Source: Balaenoptera acutorostrata (Eukaryota > Chordata > Mammalia > Artiodactyla > Balaenopteridae). From it: 64,000 nucleotides of DNA. Positions 13,443 to 27,980 of this stretch are shown here, one piece after another. The notes under the pieces are model-generated. The model did not search any database. It saw only the letters and a program-made list of their open reading frames with translations, and was not told the origin of the DNA. The translations under genes were made by a program, and so were the position numbers. The stretch covers positions 186,001-250,000 of the forward strand of contig NW_026645884.1 of assembly GCF_949987535.1 (NCBI RefSeq). Reading direction: 5' to 3'. Position 1 is the first letter of the stretch. Each line of letters opens with the position of its first letter.

Positions 13443-16286
13443 ACGACCACTGTCATCACAGAGTTTTCTGCCCATATCATCACAATGTTCCTTGTCACCT
13501 TTAATCACAATGCTCCATGCCCTTTCATCACAATGCTCCAGAAATCTTGTCATCGCAATGTTCCATGACCGTGTCATCACAATGGTCCATGGCCCTTGTC
13601 AGCACAATGCTCGAGAATTCCTGTCATCACAATGTTCCATGACCGTGTCATCACAATGCTCCATGGCTTTTGTTATCACAATGCTCCAGGACCAGTTTCA
13701 TCACAATTCTCCATCCCCTTTGTCATCAAGGTGCACAATGAAACCTTTCATTAAAATGCTCCATGACACTAGTCATCACAATACTCCATGGCCTTTATTG
13801 TCACAATGCTCCCATGCACTTTTCATCACGATGTTCCATGAATACTTTCATCACATTGCTCCATGACCATTGTCATCACAATAGTCCATACCCTTGTCAA
13901 CACAATGCTGCATAATCCCTGTCATCACAATTCTCCATGACTGCTGTCATCACAGTAATCCAGGACAATTTTCATCACAGTGCTCCATGATACATTTCAT
14001 CACAATTCCTAGATGATCAATGTCATCACAATGCCCCATGACACTTGTCATCACAATTCGCTATGACCCTTGTCATCACAATACTCGATGAACCGTGTCA
14101 TCACAGTGTTCCAGGACACATGTCATCACAATGATCCATGTCTACTTCCATCACAATGCTCCAATACCCTTGTCATCACAATGCTCCATGGCCCCTGTTA
14201 TCATATTGCTCCATGATCTCTTTCATCACAATGCTCCATGACCACTGTCATCACCATGCCTCATAACGGCTCTCATCTCAATGCTCCATGGCCCCTTTCT
14301 TCACAATGCTCCATGAACCCTGTCATCACAATGTACCCTGCCCTTTTCATCACAAAGCTCCGTGGGCCCTGTCATCACAATGCTCCATGCCCTTGTCATC
14401 AAAATGCTCCAGAACTCTTGTCATCATAATGCTCCATGCCAATGTCATCAAAATGCCCCATGACACTTGTCATCACAATGCTCCATGGCCTTTGTCATCA
14501 CAATGTTCCATGGCCCCTGTCATCACAGTGCTCCATGATACCTTTCATCGCAAATCTAGATGACCACTGTCATCACAATGCCCCATGACAGATGTCATCA
14601 CAATTCGCCATGGTCCTTGTCATCACAATGCTCCATGAACCGTGTCATCACAAGGTTCCAGGACACTTGTCATCACAATGATCCAAGATCACATTCATCA
14701 CAGTGCTCCATGAACCCTGTCATCTCAATGCTCCATAGCCTTTGTATTCACCATGCTCCATGGCCCCTGTAATCACAGTGCTCCATGACCCTTTTCATCA
14801 CAATGCTCCAAGACCGCTCTCAACACAATGCCCCATGAGGCCTGACATCACAAATCTCCATAGCCTCTCTTACCAAAAAGCTCCATGATCGCTGTCAGCA
14901 GAATGTTCCATGACACTTTTCGTCACAATACTGCATGACCACTGTCATCACAGAGTTCTCTGCCCATATCATCACAATGTTCCTTGTCACCTTTAATCAC
15001 AATGCTCCATGCCCTTTCATCACAATGCTCCAGAATTCTTGTCATCACAATGTTCCATACCGTGTCATCACAATGCTCCATGGCTATTGTCATCACAATT
15101 CTCCAGAATTCTTGTCATCACAATGTTCCATGGCCGTGTCATCACAATGCTCCATGCCCTTTCATCACAATGTTCCAGAAATCATTTTCATCGCAATGTT
15201 CCTTGACTGTGTCATCACAATGCTCCATGGCCGTCATCAGCACAATGCTCCAGAATTCTTGTCATCACAAAGTTCCATGACCGTGTCATCACAATGCTCC
15301 ATGGCCCTTGTCAGCACAATGCTCCAGAATTCTTCTCATGACAATTTTCCATGACCGTGTCATCACAATGCTCCATGGCCCTTGTCATCGCAATGCTGCA
15401 GAATTCTTTTCATCACAATGTTCCATGACCGTGTCATCACAATGCTCCATGACCCTTGTCATCACAATGCTCCAGAATTCTTGTCATCACAATGTTCCAT
15501 GACCATGTCTTCACAATGCTCCATGGCCCTTGTCATCATAATGCTCCAGAATTTTTGTCATCACAATGTTCCATGACCGTATCATCACAATGCTCTATGG
15601 CGCTTGTCAGCACAATGCTCCAGAATTCTTCTCATCACAATGTTCCATGACCGTATCATCACAATGCTCCATGGCCCTTGTCAGCACAATGCTCCAGAAT
15701 TCTTCTCATCACAATGTTCCATGACCGTGTCATCACAATGCTCCATGGCCCTTGTCATCATAATGCTCCAGAATTCTTGTCATTACTATATTCCATGAAC
15801 GTGTCATCACAATGCTCTATGGCGCTTGTCATCAGAATGCTCCAGAAATCTTGTCATCACAATGTTCCATGGCCGTGTCATCACAATGCTCCATGGCCCT
15901 TGTCATCATAATGCTCCAGAATTCTTGTCATTACTATATTCCATGTACGTGTCATCACAATGCTCTATGGCGCTTGTCATCATAATGCTCCAGAATTCTT
16001 GTCATCACAATGTTCCATGACCGTATCATCACAATGCTCCATGGCCCTTGTCAGCACAATGCTCCAGAATTCTTCTCATCACAATTTTCCATGACCGTGT
16101 CATCACAATGCTCCATGGCCCTTGTCATCACAATGTTCCATACCGTGTCATCACAATGCTCCATGGCCATTGTCATCACAATGCTCCCGAATTCTTGTCA
16201 TCACAATGTTCCATGGCCCTGTCATCACAATGCTCCATGGCCCTTGTCAGCACAATATTCCATGACACATTTTGTCACAATACTCC
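13443..16286 (+). repeat. HOR U6: B-type core (13443-14934) and trimer zone (14935-16286)
   Basis: The core is a copy of the U4 core at +5415 bp. The match continues into the trimer zone to about 15280, after which the order of trimers switches to one like that of U9 (for example the trimer with CTGCAGAATTCTTTTC near 15397, found in U9 near 23436). The trimer zone is 1352 bp, longer than in U2 and U4. This marks the point where the regular A+B pair pattern of the left end stops. Confidence 0.9.
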
Positions 16287-18685
16287 ATGACCACTGTCAT
16301 CACAGAGTTATCTGCCCATATCATCACAATGTTCCTTGTCACCTTTAATCAAAATGCTCCATGCCCTTTCATCACAATGCTCCAGAAATCTTGTCATCGC
16401 AATGTTCCATGACCATGTCATCACAATGGTCCATGGCCCTTGTCAGCACAATGCTCGAGAATTCCTGTCATCACAATGTTCCATGACCGTGTCATCACAA
16501 TGTTACATGACCCTGGTCATCACAGTTCTCCATGACCTTTGTCATCACAATGCTCTATGTCGCTTTTCATCACAATTCTCAATGACCACTTTAATCACTA
16601 TGCTCACTGACCATTTTCATCATATTTCTCTAGTGTCATTACAATATCCCATGACCCCTTTCTTCACAATGCTCCATGATGCCTGTCATCACAATGCTCC
16701 ATGGCTTTTGTTATCACAATGCTCCAGGACCAGTTTCATCACAATTCTCCATCCCCTTTGTCATCATGGTGCACAATGAAACCTTTCATTAAAATGCTCC
16801 ATGACACTAGTCATCACAATACTCCATGGCCTTTATCGTCACAATGCTCCCATGCACTTTTCATCACGATGTTCCATGAATACTTTCATCACATTGCTCC
16901 ATGACCATTGTCATCACAATAGTCCATACCCTTGTCAACACAATGCTGCATAATCCCTGTCATCACAATTCTCCATGACTGCTGTCATCACAATAATCCA
17001 GGACAATTTTCATCACAGTGCTTCATGCCCCCAGTCATCACAGTGCTCCACGATACCTTTCATCACAATTCCTAGATGATCAATGTCATCACAATGCCCC
17101 ATGACACTTGTCATCACAATTCGCTATGACCCTTGTCATCACAATACTCGATGAACCGTGTCATCACAGTGTTCCAGGACCCATGTCATCACAATGATCC
17201 ATGTCTACTTCCATCACAATGCTCCAATACCCCTGTCATCACAATGCTCCATGGCCCCTGTTATCATATTGCTCCATGATCTCTTTCATCACAATGCTCC
17301 ATGACCACTGTCATCACCATGCCTCATAACGGCTCTCATCTCAATGCTCCATGGCCCCTTTCATCACAATGCTCCATGAACCCTGTCATCACAATGTACC
17401 CTGCCCTTTTCATCACAAAGCTCCGTGGGCCCTGTCATCACAATGCTCCATGCCCTTGTCATCAACATGCTCCAGAACTCTTGTCATCATAATGCTCCAT
17501 GCCAATGTCATCAAAATGCCCCATGACACTTGTCATCACAATGCTCCATGGCCTTTGTCATCACAATGTTCCATGGCTCCTGTCATCACAGTGCTCCATG
17601 ATGCCTTTCATCGCAAATCTAGATGACCACTGTCATCACAATGCCCCATGACAGATGTCATCACAATTCGCCATGGTCCTTGTCATCACAATGCTCCATG
17701 AACCGTGTCATCACAAGGTTCCAGGACACTTGTCATCACAATGATCCAAGATCACATTCATCACAGTGCTCCATGAACCCTGTCATCTCAATGCTCCATA
17801 GCCTTTGTATTCACAATGTTCCATGGACCCTGTAATCACAGTGGTCCATGACCCTTTTCATCACAATGCTCCAAGACCGCTCTCAACACAATGCCCCATG
17901 ACGCCTGACATCACAAATCTCCATAGCCTCTCTTACCAAAAAGCTCCATGATCGCTGTCAGCAGAATGTTCCATGACACTTTTCGTCACAATACTGCATG
18001 ACCACTGTCATCACAGAGTTCTCTGCCCATTTCATCACAATGTTCCTTGTCACCTTTAATCAAAATGCTCCATGCCCTTTCATCACAATGCTCCAGAAAT
18101 ATTTTTCATCGCAATGTTCCTTGACTGTGTCATCACAATGCTCCATGGCCGTCATCATCACAATGCTCCAGAATTCTTGTCATCACAATGTTCCATGACC
18201 GTGTCATCACAATGCTCCATGGCCCTTGTCAGCACAATGCTCCGGAATTCTTCTCATCACATTGTTCCATGACCGTGTCATCACAATGCTCCATGGCCCT
18301 TTTCAGCACAATGCTCCATAATTCCTGTCACCAGAATGTTCCATGATCGTGTCATCACAATGCTCCATGGCCCTTGTCATCACAATGCTCCAGAATTCTT
18401 GTCATCACAATGTTCCATACCGTGTCATCACAATGCTCCATGGCCATTGTCATCACAATGCTCCAGAATTCTTGTCATCACAATGTTCCAGGGCCGTGTC
18501 ATCACAATGCTCCATGGCCCTTGTCATCACAAGGCTCCAGAATTCTTGTCAACACAATGTTCCATACCGTGTCATCACAATGCTCCATGGCCATTGTCAT
18601 CACAATGCTCCAGAATTCTTGTCATCACAATGCTCCATGGCCCTTGTCAGCACAATGTTCCATGACATTTTTGTCACAGTACTCC
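16287..18685 (+). repeat. HOR U7: A-type core (16287-17997) and the shortest trimer zone (17998-18685)
   Basis: Full-length A core (1711 bp) but only 688 bp of trimers, the smallest in the window. Private variants CAGTGGTCCATGACCC (near 17841) and GATGCCTTTCATCGC (near 17599) recur 27,030 bp away in U17, showing that the 3' half of U17 and this unit share recent ancestry. Compared with U17 (1304 bp of trimers), about 620 bp of trimers are missing before the next core. Confidence 0.9.
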
Positions 18686-21186
18686 ACGACCACTGTCATC
18701 ACAGAGTTTTCTGCCCATATCATCACAATGTTCCTTGTCACCTTTAATCACAATGCTCCATGCCCTTTCATCACAATGCTCCAGAAATCTTGTCATCGCA
18801 ATGTTCCATGACCGTGTCATCACAATGGTCCATGGCCCTTGTCAGCACAATGCTCGAGAATTCCTGTCATCACAATGTTCCATGACCGTGTCATCACAAT
18901 GCTCCATGGCTTTTGTTATCACAATGCTCCAGGACCAGTTTCATCACAATTCTCCATCCCCTTTGTCATCAAGGTGCACAATGAAACCTTTCATTAAAAT
19001 GCTCCATGACACTAGTCATCACAATACTCCATGGCCTTTATTGTCACAATGCTCCCATGCACTTTTCATCACGATGTTCCATGAATACTTTCATCACATT
19101 GCTCCATGACCATTGTCATCACAATAGTCCATACCCTTGTCAACACAATGCTGCATAATCCCTGTCATCACAATTCTCCATGACTGCTGTCATCACAGTA
19201 ATCCAGGACAATTTTCATCACAGTGCTCCATGATACATTTCATCACAATTCCTAGATGATCAATGTCATCACAATGCCCCATGACACTTGTCATCACAAT
19301 TCGCTATGACCCTTGTCATCACAATACTCGATGAACCGTGTCATCACAGTGTTCCAGGACACATGTCATCACAATGATCCATGTCTACTTCCATCACAAT
19401 GCTCCAATACCCCTGTCATCACAATGCTCCATGGCCCCTGTTATCATATTGCTCCATGATCTCTTTCATCACAATGCTCCATGACCACTGTCATCACCAT
19501 GCCTCATAACGGCTCTCATCTCAATGCTCCATGGCCCCTTTCATCACAATGCTCCATGAACCCTGTCATCACAATGTACCCTGCCCTTTTCATCACAAAG
19601 CTCCGTGGGCCCTGTCATCACAATGCTCCATGCCCTTGTCATCAACATGCTCCAGAACTCTTGTCATCATAATGCTCCATGCCAATGTCATCAAAATGCC
19701 CCATGACACTTGTCATCACAATGCTCCATGGCCTTTGTCATCACAATGTTCCATGGCTCCTGTCATCACAGTGCTCCATGATACCTTTCATCGCAAATCT
19801 AGATGACCACTGTCATCACAATGCCCCATGACAGATGTCATCACAATTCGCCATGGTCCTTGTCATCACAATGCTCCATGAACCGTGTCATCACAAGGTT
19901 CCAGGACACTTGTCATCACAATGATCCAAGATCACATTCATAACAGTGCTCCATGAACCCTGTCATCTCAATGCTCCATAGCCTTTGTATTCACAATGTT
20001 CCATGGCCCCTGTAATCACAGTGCTCCATGACCCTTTTCATCACAATGCTCCAAGACCGCTCTCAACACAATGCCCCATGACGCCTGACATCACAAATCT
20101 CCATAGCCTCTCTTACCAAAAAGCTCCATGATCGCTGTCAGCAGAATGTTCCATGACACTTTTCGTCACAATACTGCATGACCACTGTCATCACAGAGTT
20201 CTCTGCCCATTTCATCACAATGTTCCTTGTCACCTTTAATCAAAATGCTCCATGCCCTTTCATCACAATGCCCCAGAAATATTTTTCATCGCAATGTTCC
20301 TTGACTGTGTCATCACAATGCTCCATGGCCGTCATCATCACAATGCTCCAGAATTCTTGTCATCACAATGTTCCATGACCGTGTCATCACAATGCTCCAT
20401 GGCCCTTGTCAGCACAATGCTCCGGAATTCTTCTCATCACATTGTTCCATGACCGTGTCATCACAATGCTCCATGGCCCTTGTCATCACAATGCTCCAGA
20501 ATTCTTGTCATCACAATGTTCCATACCGTGTCATCACAATGTTCCATGGCCATTGTCATCACAATGCTCCAGAATTCTTGTCATCACAATGTTCCAGGGC
20601 CGTGTCATCACAATGCTCCTTAGCCCTTGTCATCACAAGGCTCCAGAATTCTTGTCATCACAATGTTCCATGACCGTGTCATCACAATGCTCCATGGCCC
20701 TTGTCATGACAATGCTCCAGAATTCTTCTCATCACAATGTTCCATGACCGTGTCATCACAATGCTCCATCGCCTTTGTCATCAGAATGCTCCAGAATTCT
20801 TGTCATCACAATGTTCCATGACCGTGTCCTCACAATGCTCCATGGCCCTTGTCAGCACAATGCTCCAGAATTCTTGTCATCACAATGTTCCATGACCTTG
20901 TCATCACAGTGCTCCATGGCCCTTGTCATAACAATGCTCTAGAATTCTTCTCATCACAATGTTCCATGACGATGTCATCACAATGCTCCATGGCCATTGT
21001 CATTACATTGCTCCCGAAATCTTGTCATCACAATGTTCCATGGCCCTGTCATCACAATGCTCCATGGCCCTTGTCATCATAATGCTCCAGAATTCTTGTC
21101 ATCACAATGTTCCATGACCGTGTCATCACAATGCTCCATGGCCCTTGTCAGCACAATGTTCCATGACATTTTTGTCACAGTACTCC
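18686..21186 (+). repeat. HOR U8: mosaic B-to-A core (18686-20177) and trimer zone (20178-21186)
   Basis: The 5' part of the core is B type (CCACGACC start, no 194-bp block, GATACATTTC at about 19232). The 3' part is A type (TTTCATCACAATGC near 19540, CATCAACATGCTCC near 19640, then CCCATTTCATCAC). The switch lies between about 19238 and 19545. The trimer zone matches that of U5 at +7818 bp, then at +7744 bp after loss of one 74-bp trimer. Total length is 2501 bp. Confidence 0.87.
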
Positions 21187-24100
21187 ACGACCACTGTCAT
21201 CACAGAGTTTTCTGCCCATATCATCACAATGTTCCTTGTCACCTTTAATCACAATGCTCCATGCCCTTTCATCACAATGCTCCAGAAATCTTGTCATCGC
21301 AATGTTCCATGACCGTGTCATCACAATGGTCCATGGCCCTTGTCAGCACAATGCTCGAGAATTCCTGTCATCACAATGTTCCATGACCGTGTCATCACAA
21401 TGCTCCATGGCTTTTGTTATCACAATGCTCCAGGACCAGTTTCATCACAATTCTCCATCCCCTTTGTCATCAAGGTGCACAATGAAACCTTTCATTAAAA
21501 TGCTCCATGACACTAGTCATCACAATACTCCATGGCCTTTATTGTCACAATGCTCCCATGCACTTTTCATCACGATGTTCCATGAATACTTTCATCACAT
21601 TGCTCCATGACCATTGTCATCACAATAGTCCATACCCTTGTCAACACAATGCTGCATAATCCCTGTCATCACAATTCTCCATGACTGCTGTCATCACAGT
21701 AATCCAGGACAATTTTCATCACAGTGCTCCATGATACATTTCATCACAATTCCTAGATGATCAATGTCATCACAATGCCCCATGACACTTGTCATCACAA
21801 TTCGCTATGACCCTTGTCATCACAATACTCGATGAACCGTGTCATCACAGTGTTCCAGGACACATGTCATCACAATGATCCATGTCTACTTCCATCACAA
21901 TGCTCCAATACCCTTGTCATCACAATGCTCCATGGCCCCTGTTATCATATTGCTCCATGATCTCTTTCATCACAATGCTCCATGACCACTGTCATCACCA
22001 TGCCTCATAACGGGTCTCATCTCAATGCTCCATGGCCCCTTTCTTCACAATGCTCCATGAACCCTGTCATCACAATGTACCCTGCCCTTTTCATCACAAA
22101 GCTCCGTGGGCCCTGTCATCACAATGCTCCATGCCCTTGTCATCAAAATGCTCCAGAACTCTTGTCATCATAATGCTCCATGCCAATGTCATCAAAATGC
22201 CCCATGACACTTGTCATCACAATGCTCCATGGCCTTTGTCATCACAATGTTCCATGGCCCCTGTCATCACAGTGCTCCATGATACCTTTCATCGCAAATC
22301 TAGATGACCACTGTCATCACAATACCCCATGACAGATGTCATCACAATTCGCCATGGTCCTTGTCATCACAATGCTCCATGAACCGTGTCATCACAAGGT
22401 TCCAGGACACTTGTCATCACAATGATCCAAGATCACATTCATCACAGTGCTCCATGAACCCTGTCATCTCAATGCTCCATAGCCTTTGTATTCACCATGC
22501 TCCATGGCCCCTGTAATCACAGTGCTCCATGACCCTTTTCATCACAATGCTCCAAGACCGCTCTCAACACAATGCCCCATGACGCCTGACATCACAAATC
22601 TCCATAGCCTCTCTTACCAAAAAGCTCCATGATCGCTGTCAGCAGAATGTTCCATGACACTTTTCGTCACAATACTGCATGACCACTGTCATCACAGAGT
22701 TCTCTGCCCATATCATCACAATGTTCCTTGTCACCTTTAATCACAATGCTCCATGCCCTTTCATCACAATGCTCCAGAATTCTTGTCATCACAATGTTCC
22801 ATACCGTGTCATCACAATGCTCCATGGCTATTGTCATCACAATTCTCCAGAATTCTTGTCATCACAATGTTCCATGGCCGTGTCATCACAATGCTCCATG
22901 CCCTTTCATCACAATGTTCCAGAAATCATTTTCATCGCAATGTTCCTTGACTGTGTCATCACAATGCTCCATGGCCGTCATCAGCACAATGCTCCAGAAT
23001 TCTTGTCATCACAAAGTTCCATGACCGTGTCATCACAATGCTCCATGGCCCTTGTCATCACAATGCTCCGGAATTCTTCTCATCACATTGTTTCATGACC
23101 GTGTCATCACAATGCTCCATGGCCCTTTTCAGCACAATGCTCCAGAATTCCTGTCATCACAATGTTCCATGACCGTGTCATCACAATGCTCCATGGACCT
23201 TGTCATCACAATGCTCCAGAATTCTTGTCATCACAATGTTCCATACCGTGTCATCACAATGCTCCATGGCCATTGTCATCACAATGCTCCAGAATTCTTG
23301 TCATCACAATGTTCCATGACCGTATCCTCACAATGCTCCATGGCCCTTGTCAGCACAATGCTCCAGAATTCTTCTCATGACAATTTTCCATGACCGTGTC
23401 ATCACAATGCTCCATGGCCCTTGTCATCGCAATGCTGCAGAATTCTTTTCATCACAATGTTCCATGACCGTGTCATCACAATGCTCCATGACCCTTGTCA
23501 TCACAATGCTCCAGAATTCTTGTCATCACAATGTTCCATGACCATGTCTTCACAATGCTCCATGGCCCTTGTCATCATAATGCTCCAGAATTTTTGTCAT
23601 CACAATGTTCCATGACCGTATCATCACAATGCTCTATGGCGCTTGTCAGCACAATGCTCCAGAATTCTTCTCATCACAATGTTCCATGACCGTGTCATCA
23701 CAATGCTCCATGGCCCTTGTCATGACAATGCTCCAGAATTCTTCTCATCACAATGTTCCATGGCCGTGTCATCACAATGCTCCATGGCCCTTGTCATCAT
23801 AATGCTCCAGAATTCTTGTCATTACTATATTCCATGAACGTGTCATCACAATGCTCTATGGCGCTTGTCATCATAATGCTCCAGAATTCTTGTCATCACA
23901 ATGTTCCATGACCGTATCATCACAATGCTCCATGGCCCTTGTCAGCACAATGCTCCAGAATTCTTCTCATCACAATGTTCCATGACCGTGTCATCACAAT
24001 GCTCCATGGCCCTTGTCATCATAATGCTCCAGAATTCTTGTCATTACTATATTCCATGAACGTGTCATCACAATGCTCTATGGCGCTTGTCATCAGAATG

Positions 24101-24425
24101 CTCCAGAAATCTTGTCATCACAATGTTCCATGGCCGTGTCATCACAATGCTCCATGGCCCTTGTCATCATAATGCTCCAGAATTCTTGTCATTACTATAT
24201 TCCATGTACGTGTCATCACAATGCTCTATGGCGCTTGTCATCATAATGCTCCAGAATTCTTGTCATCACAATGTTCCATGACCGTATCATCACAATGCTC
24301 CATGGCCCTTGTCAGCACAATGCTCCAGAATTCTTCTCATCACAATTTTCCATGACCGTGTCATCACAATGCTCCATGGCCCTTGTCAGCACAATATTCC
24401 ATGACACATTTTGTCACAATACTCC
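21187..24425 (+). repeat. HOR U9: B-type core (21187-22678) and long trimer zone (22679-24425)
   Basis: B core of 1492 bp with a 1747-bp trimer zone. Total 3239 bp, exactly the length of U18 and U19, which are copies of it. The zone contains monomers with ATTACTATATTCC, CTGCAG and GTCATGACAATG variants. It is the left end of the stretch that recurs at +28,384 bp, and it also matches U18 at +25,145 bp. Confidence 0.9.
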
Positions 24426-27400
24426 ATGACCACTGTCATCACAGAGTTCTCTGCCCATATCATCACAATGTTCCTTGTCACCTTTAATCAAAATGCTCCA
24501 TGCCCTTTCATCACAATGCTCCAGAAATCTTGTCATCGCAATGTTCCATGACCATGTCATCACAATGGTCCATGGCCCTTGTCAGCACAATGCTCGAGAA
24601 TTCCTGTCATCACAATGTTCCATGACCGTGTCATCACAATGTTACATGACCCTGGTCATCACAGTTCTCCATGACCTTTGTCATCACAATGCTCTATGTC
24701 GCTTTTCATCACAATTCTCAATGACCACTTTAATCACTATGCTCACTGACCATTTTCATCATATTTCTCTAGTGTCATTACAATATCCCATGACCCCTTT
24801 CTTCACAATGCTCCATGATGCCTGTCATCACAATGCTCCATGGCTTTTGTTATCACAATGCTCCAGGACCAGTTTCATCACAATTCTCCATCCCCTTTGT
24901 CATCATGGTGCACAATGAAACCTTTCATTAAAATGCTCCATGACACTAGTCATCACAATACTCCATGGCCTTTATCGTCACAATGCTCCCATGCACTTTT
25001 CATCACGATGTTCCATGAATACTTTCATCACATTGCTCCATGACCATTGTCATCACAATAGTCCATACCCTTGTCAACACAATGCTGCATAATCCCTGTC
25101 ATCACAATTCTCCATGACTGCTGTCATCACAGTAATCCAGGACAATTTTCATCACAGTGCTCCATGATACATTTCATCACAATTCCTAGATGATCAATGT
25201 CATCACAATGCCCCATGACACTTGTCATCACAATTCGCTATGACCCTTGTCATCACAATACTCGATGAACCGTGTCATCACAGTGTTCCAGGACACATGT
25301 CATCACAATGATCCATGTCTACTTCCATCACAATGCTCCAATACCCTTGTCATCACAATGCTCCATGGCCCCTGTTATCATATTGCTCCATGATCTCTTT
25401 CATCACAATGCTCCATGACCACTGTCATCACCATGCCTCATAACGGCTCTCATCTCAATGCTCCATGGCCCCTTTCATCACAATGCTCCATGAACCCTGT
25501 CATCACAATGTACCCTGCCCTTTTCATCACAAAGCTCCGTGGGCCCTGTCATCACAATGCTCCATGCCCTGGTCATCAAAATGCTCCAGAACTCTTGTCA
25601 TCATAATGCTCCATGCCAATGTCATCAAAATGCCCCATGACACTTGTCATCACAATGCTCCATGGCCTTTGTCATCACAATGTTCCATGGCCCCTGTCAT
25701 CACAGTGCTCCATGATACCTTTCATCGCAAATCTAGATGACCACTGTCATCACAATGCCCCATGACAGATGTCATCACAATTCGCCATGGTCCTTGTCAT
25801 CACAATGCTCCATGAACCGTGTCATCACAAGGTTCCAGGACACTTGTCATCACAATGATCCAAGATCACATTCATCACAGTGCTCCATGAACCCTGTCAT
25901 CTCAATGCTCCATAGCCTTTGTATTCACCATGCTCCATGGCCCCTGTAATCACAGTGCTCCATGACCCTTTTCATCACAATGCTCCAAGACCGCTCTCAA
26001 CACAATGCCCCATGACGCCTGACATCACAAATCTCCATAGCCTCTCTTACCAAAAAGCTCCATGATCGCTGTCAGCAGAATGTTCCATGACACTTTTCGT
26101 CACAATACTGCATGACCACTGTCATCACAGAGTTCTCTGCCCATATCATCACAATGTTCCTTGTCACCTTTAATCACAATGCTCCATGCCCTTTCATCAC
26201 AATGCTCCAGAATTCTTGTCATCACAATGTTCCATACCGTGTCATCACAATGCTCCATGGCTATTGTCATCACAATGCTCCAGAATTCTTGTCATCACAA
26301 TGTTCCATGGCCGTGTCATCACAATGCTCCATGCCCTTTCATCACAATGTTCCAGAAATCATTTTCATCGCAATGTTCCTTGACTGTGTCATCACAATGC
26401 TCCATGGCCGTCATCAGCACAATGCTCCAGAATTCTTGTCATCACAAAGTTCCATGACCGTGTCATCACAATGCTCCATGGCCCTTGTCATCACAATGCT
26501 CCGGAATTCTTCTCATCACATTGTTTCATGACCGTGTCATCACAATGCTCCATGGCCCTTTTCAGCACAATGCTCCAGAATTCCTGTCATCACAATGTTC
26601 CATGACCGGGTCATCACAATGCTCCATGGACCTTGTCATCACAATGCTCCAGAATTCTTGTCATCACAATGTTCCATACCGTGTCATCACAATGCTCCAT
26701 GGCCATTGTCATCACAATGCTCCAGAATTCTTGTCATCACAATGTTCCATGACCGTATCCTCACAATGCTCCATGGCCCTTGTCAGCACAATGCTCCAGA
26801 ATTCTTCTCATGACAATTTTCCATGACCGTGTCATCACAATGCTCCATGGCCCTTGTCATCGCAATGCTGCAGAATTCTTTTCATCACAATGTTCCATGA
26901 CCGTGTCATCACAATGCTCCATGACCCTTGTCATCACAATGCTCCAGAATTCTTGTCATCACAATGTTCCATGACCATGTCTTCACAATGCTCCATGGCC
27001 CTTGTCATCATAATGCTCCAGAATTTTTGTCATCACAATGTTCCATGACCGTATCATCACAATGCTCTATGGCGCTTGTCAGCACAATGCTCCAGAATTC
27101 TTCTCATCACAATGTTCCATGACCGTGTCATCACAATGCTCCATGGCCCTTGTCATGACAATGCTCCAGAATTCTTCTCATCACAATGTTCCATGGCCGT
27201 GTCATCACAATGCTCCATGGCCCTTGTCATCATAATGCTCCAGAATTCTTGTCATTACTATATTCCATGAACGTGTCATCACAATGCTCTATGGCGCTTG
27301 TCATCATAATGCTCCAGAATTCTTGTCATCACAATGTTCCATGACCGTATCATCACAATGCTCCATGGCCCTTGTCAGCACAATGCTCCAGAATTCTTCT

Positions 27401-27980
27401 CATCACAATGTTCCATGACCGTGTCATCACAATGCTCCATGGCCCTTGTCATCATAATGCTCCAGAATTCTTGTCATTACTATATTCCATGAACGTGTCA
27501 TCACAATGCTCTATGGCGCTTGTCATCAGAATGCTCCAGAAATCTTGTCATCACAATGTTCCATGGCCGTGTCATCACAATGCTCCATGGCCCTTGTCAT
27601 CATAATGCTCCAGAATTCTTGTCATTACTATATTCCATGTACGTGTCATCACAATGCTCTATGGCGCTTGTCATCATAATGCTCCAGAATTCTTGTCATC
27701 ACAATGTTCCATGACCGTATCATCACAATGCTCCATGGCCCTTGTCAGCACAATGCTCCAGAATTCTTCTCATCACAATTTTCCATGACCGTGTCATCAC
27801 AATGCTCCATGGCCCTTGTCATCACAATGTTCCATACCGTGTCATCACAATGCTCCATGGCCATTGTCATCACAATGCTCCCGAATTCTTGTCATCACAA
27901 TGTTCCATGGCCCTGTCATCACAATGCTCCATGGCCCTTGTCAGCACAATATTCCATGACAGATTTTGTCACAATACTCC
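24426..27980 (+). repeat. HOR U10: mosaic A-to-B core (24426-26111) and long trimer zone (26112-27980)
   Basis: The core is 1686 bp, which is A minus the single 25-mer that B lacks. It starts as A (leader with AATCAAAATGC, 194-bp block present, CATCATGGTGC, TTTATCGTCAC near 24971) and changes to B from CAGTAATCC near 25130 onward. The switch is therefore between about 24977 and 25131. The trimer zone is 1869 bp. The same mosaic, with the same total length of 3555 bp, recurs as U20 at +28,384 bp. Confidence 0.88.
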
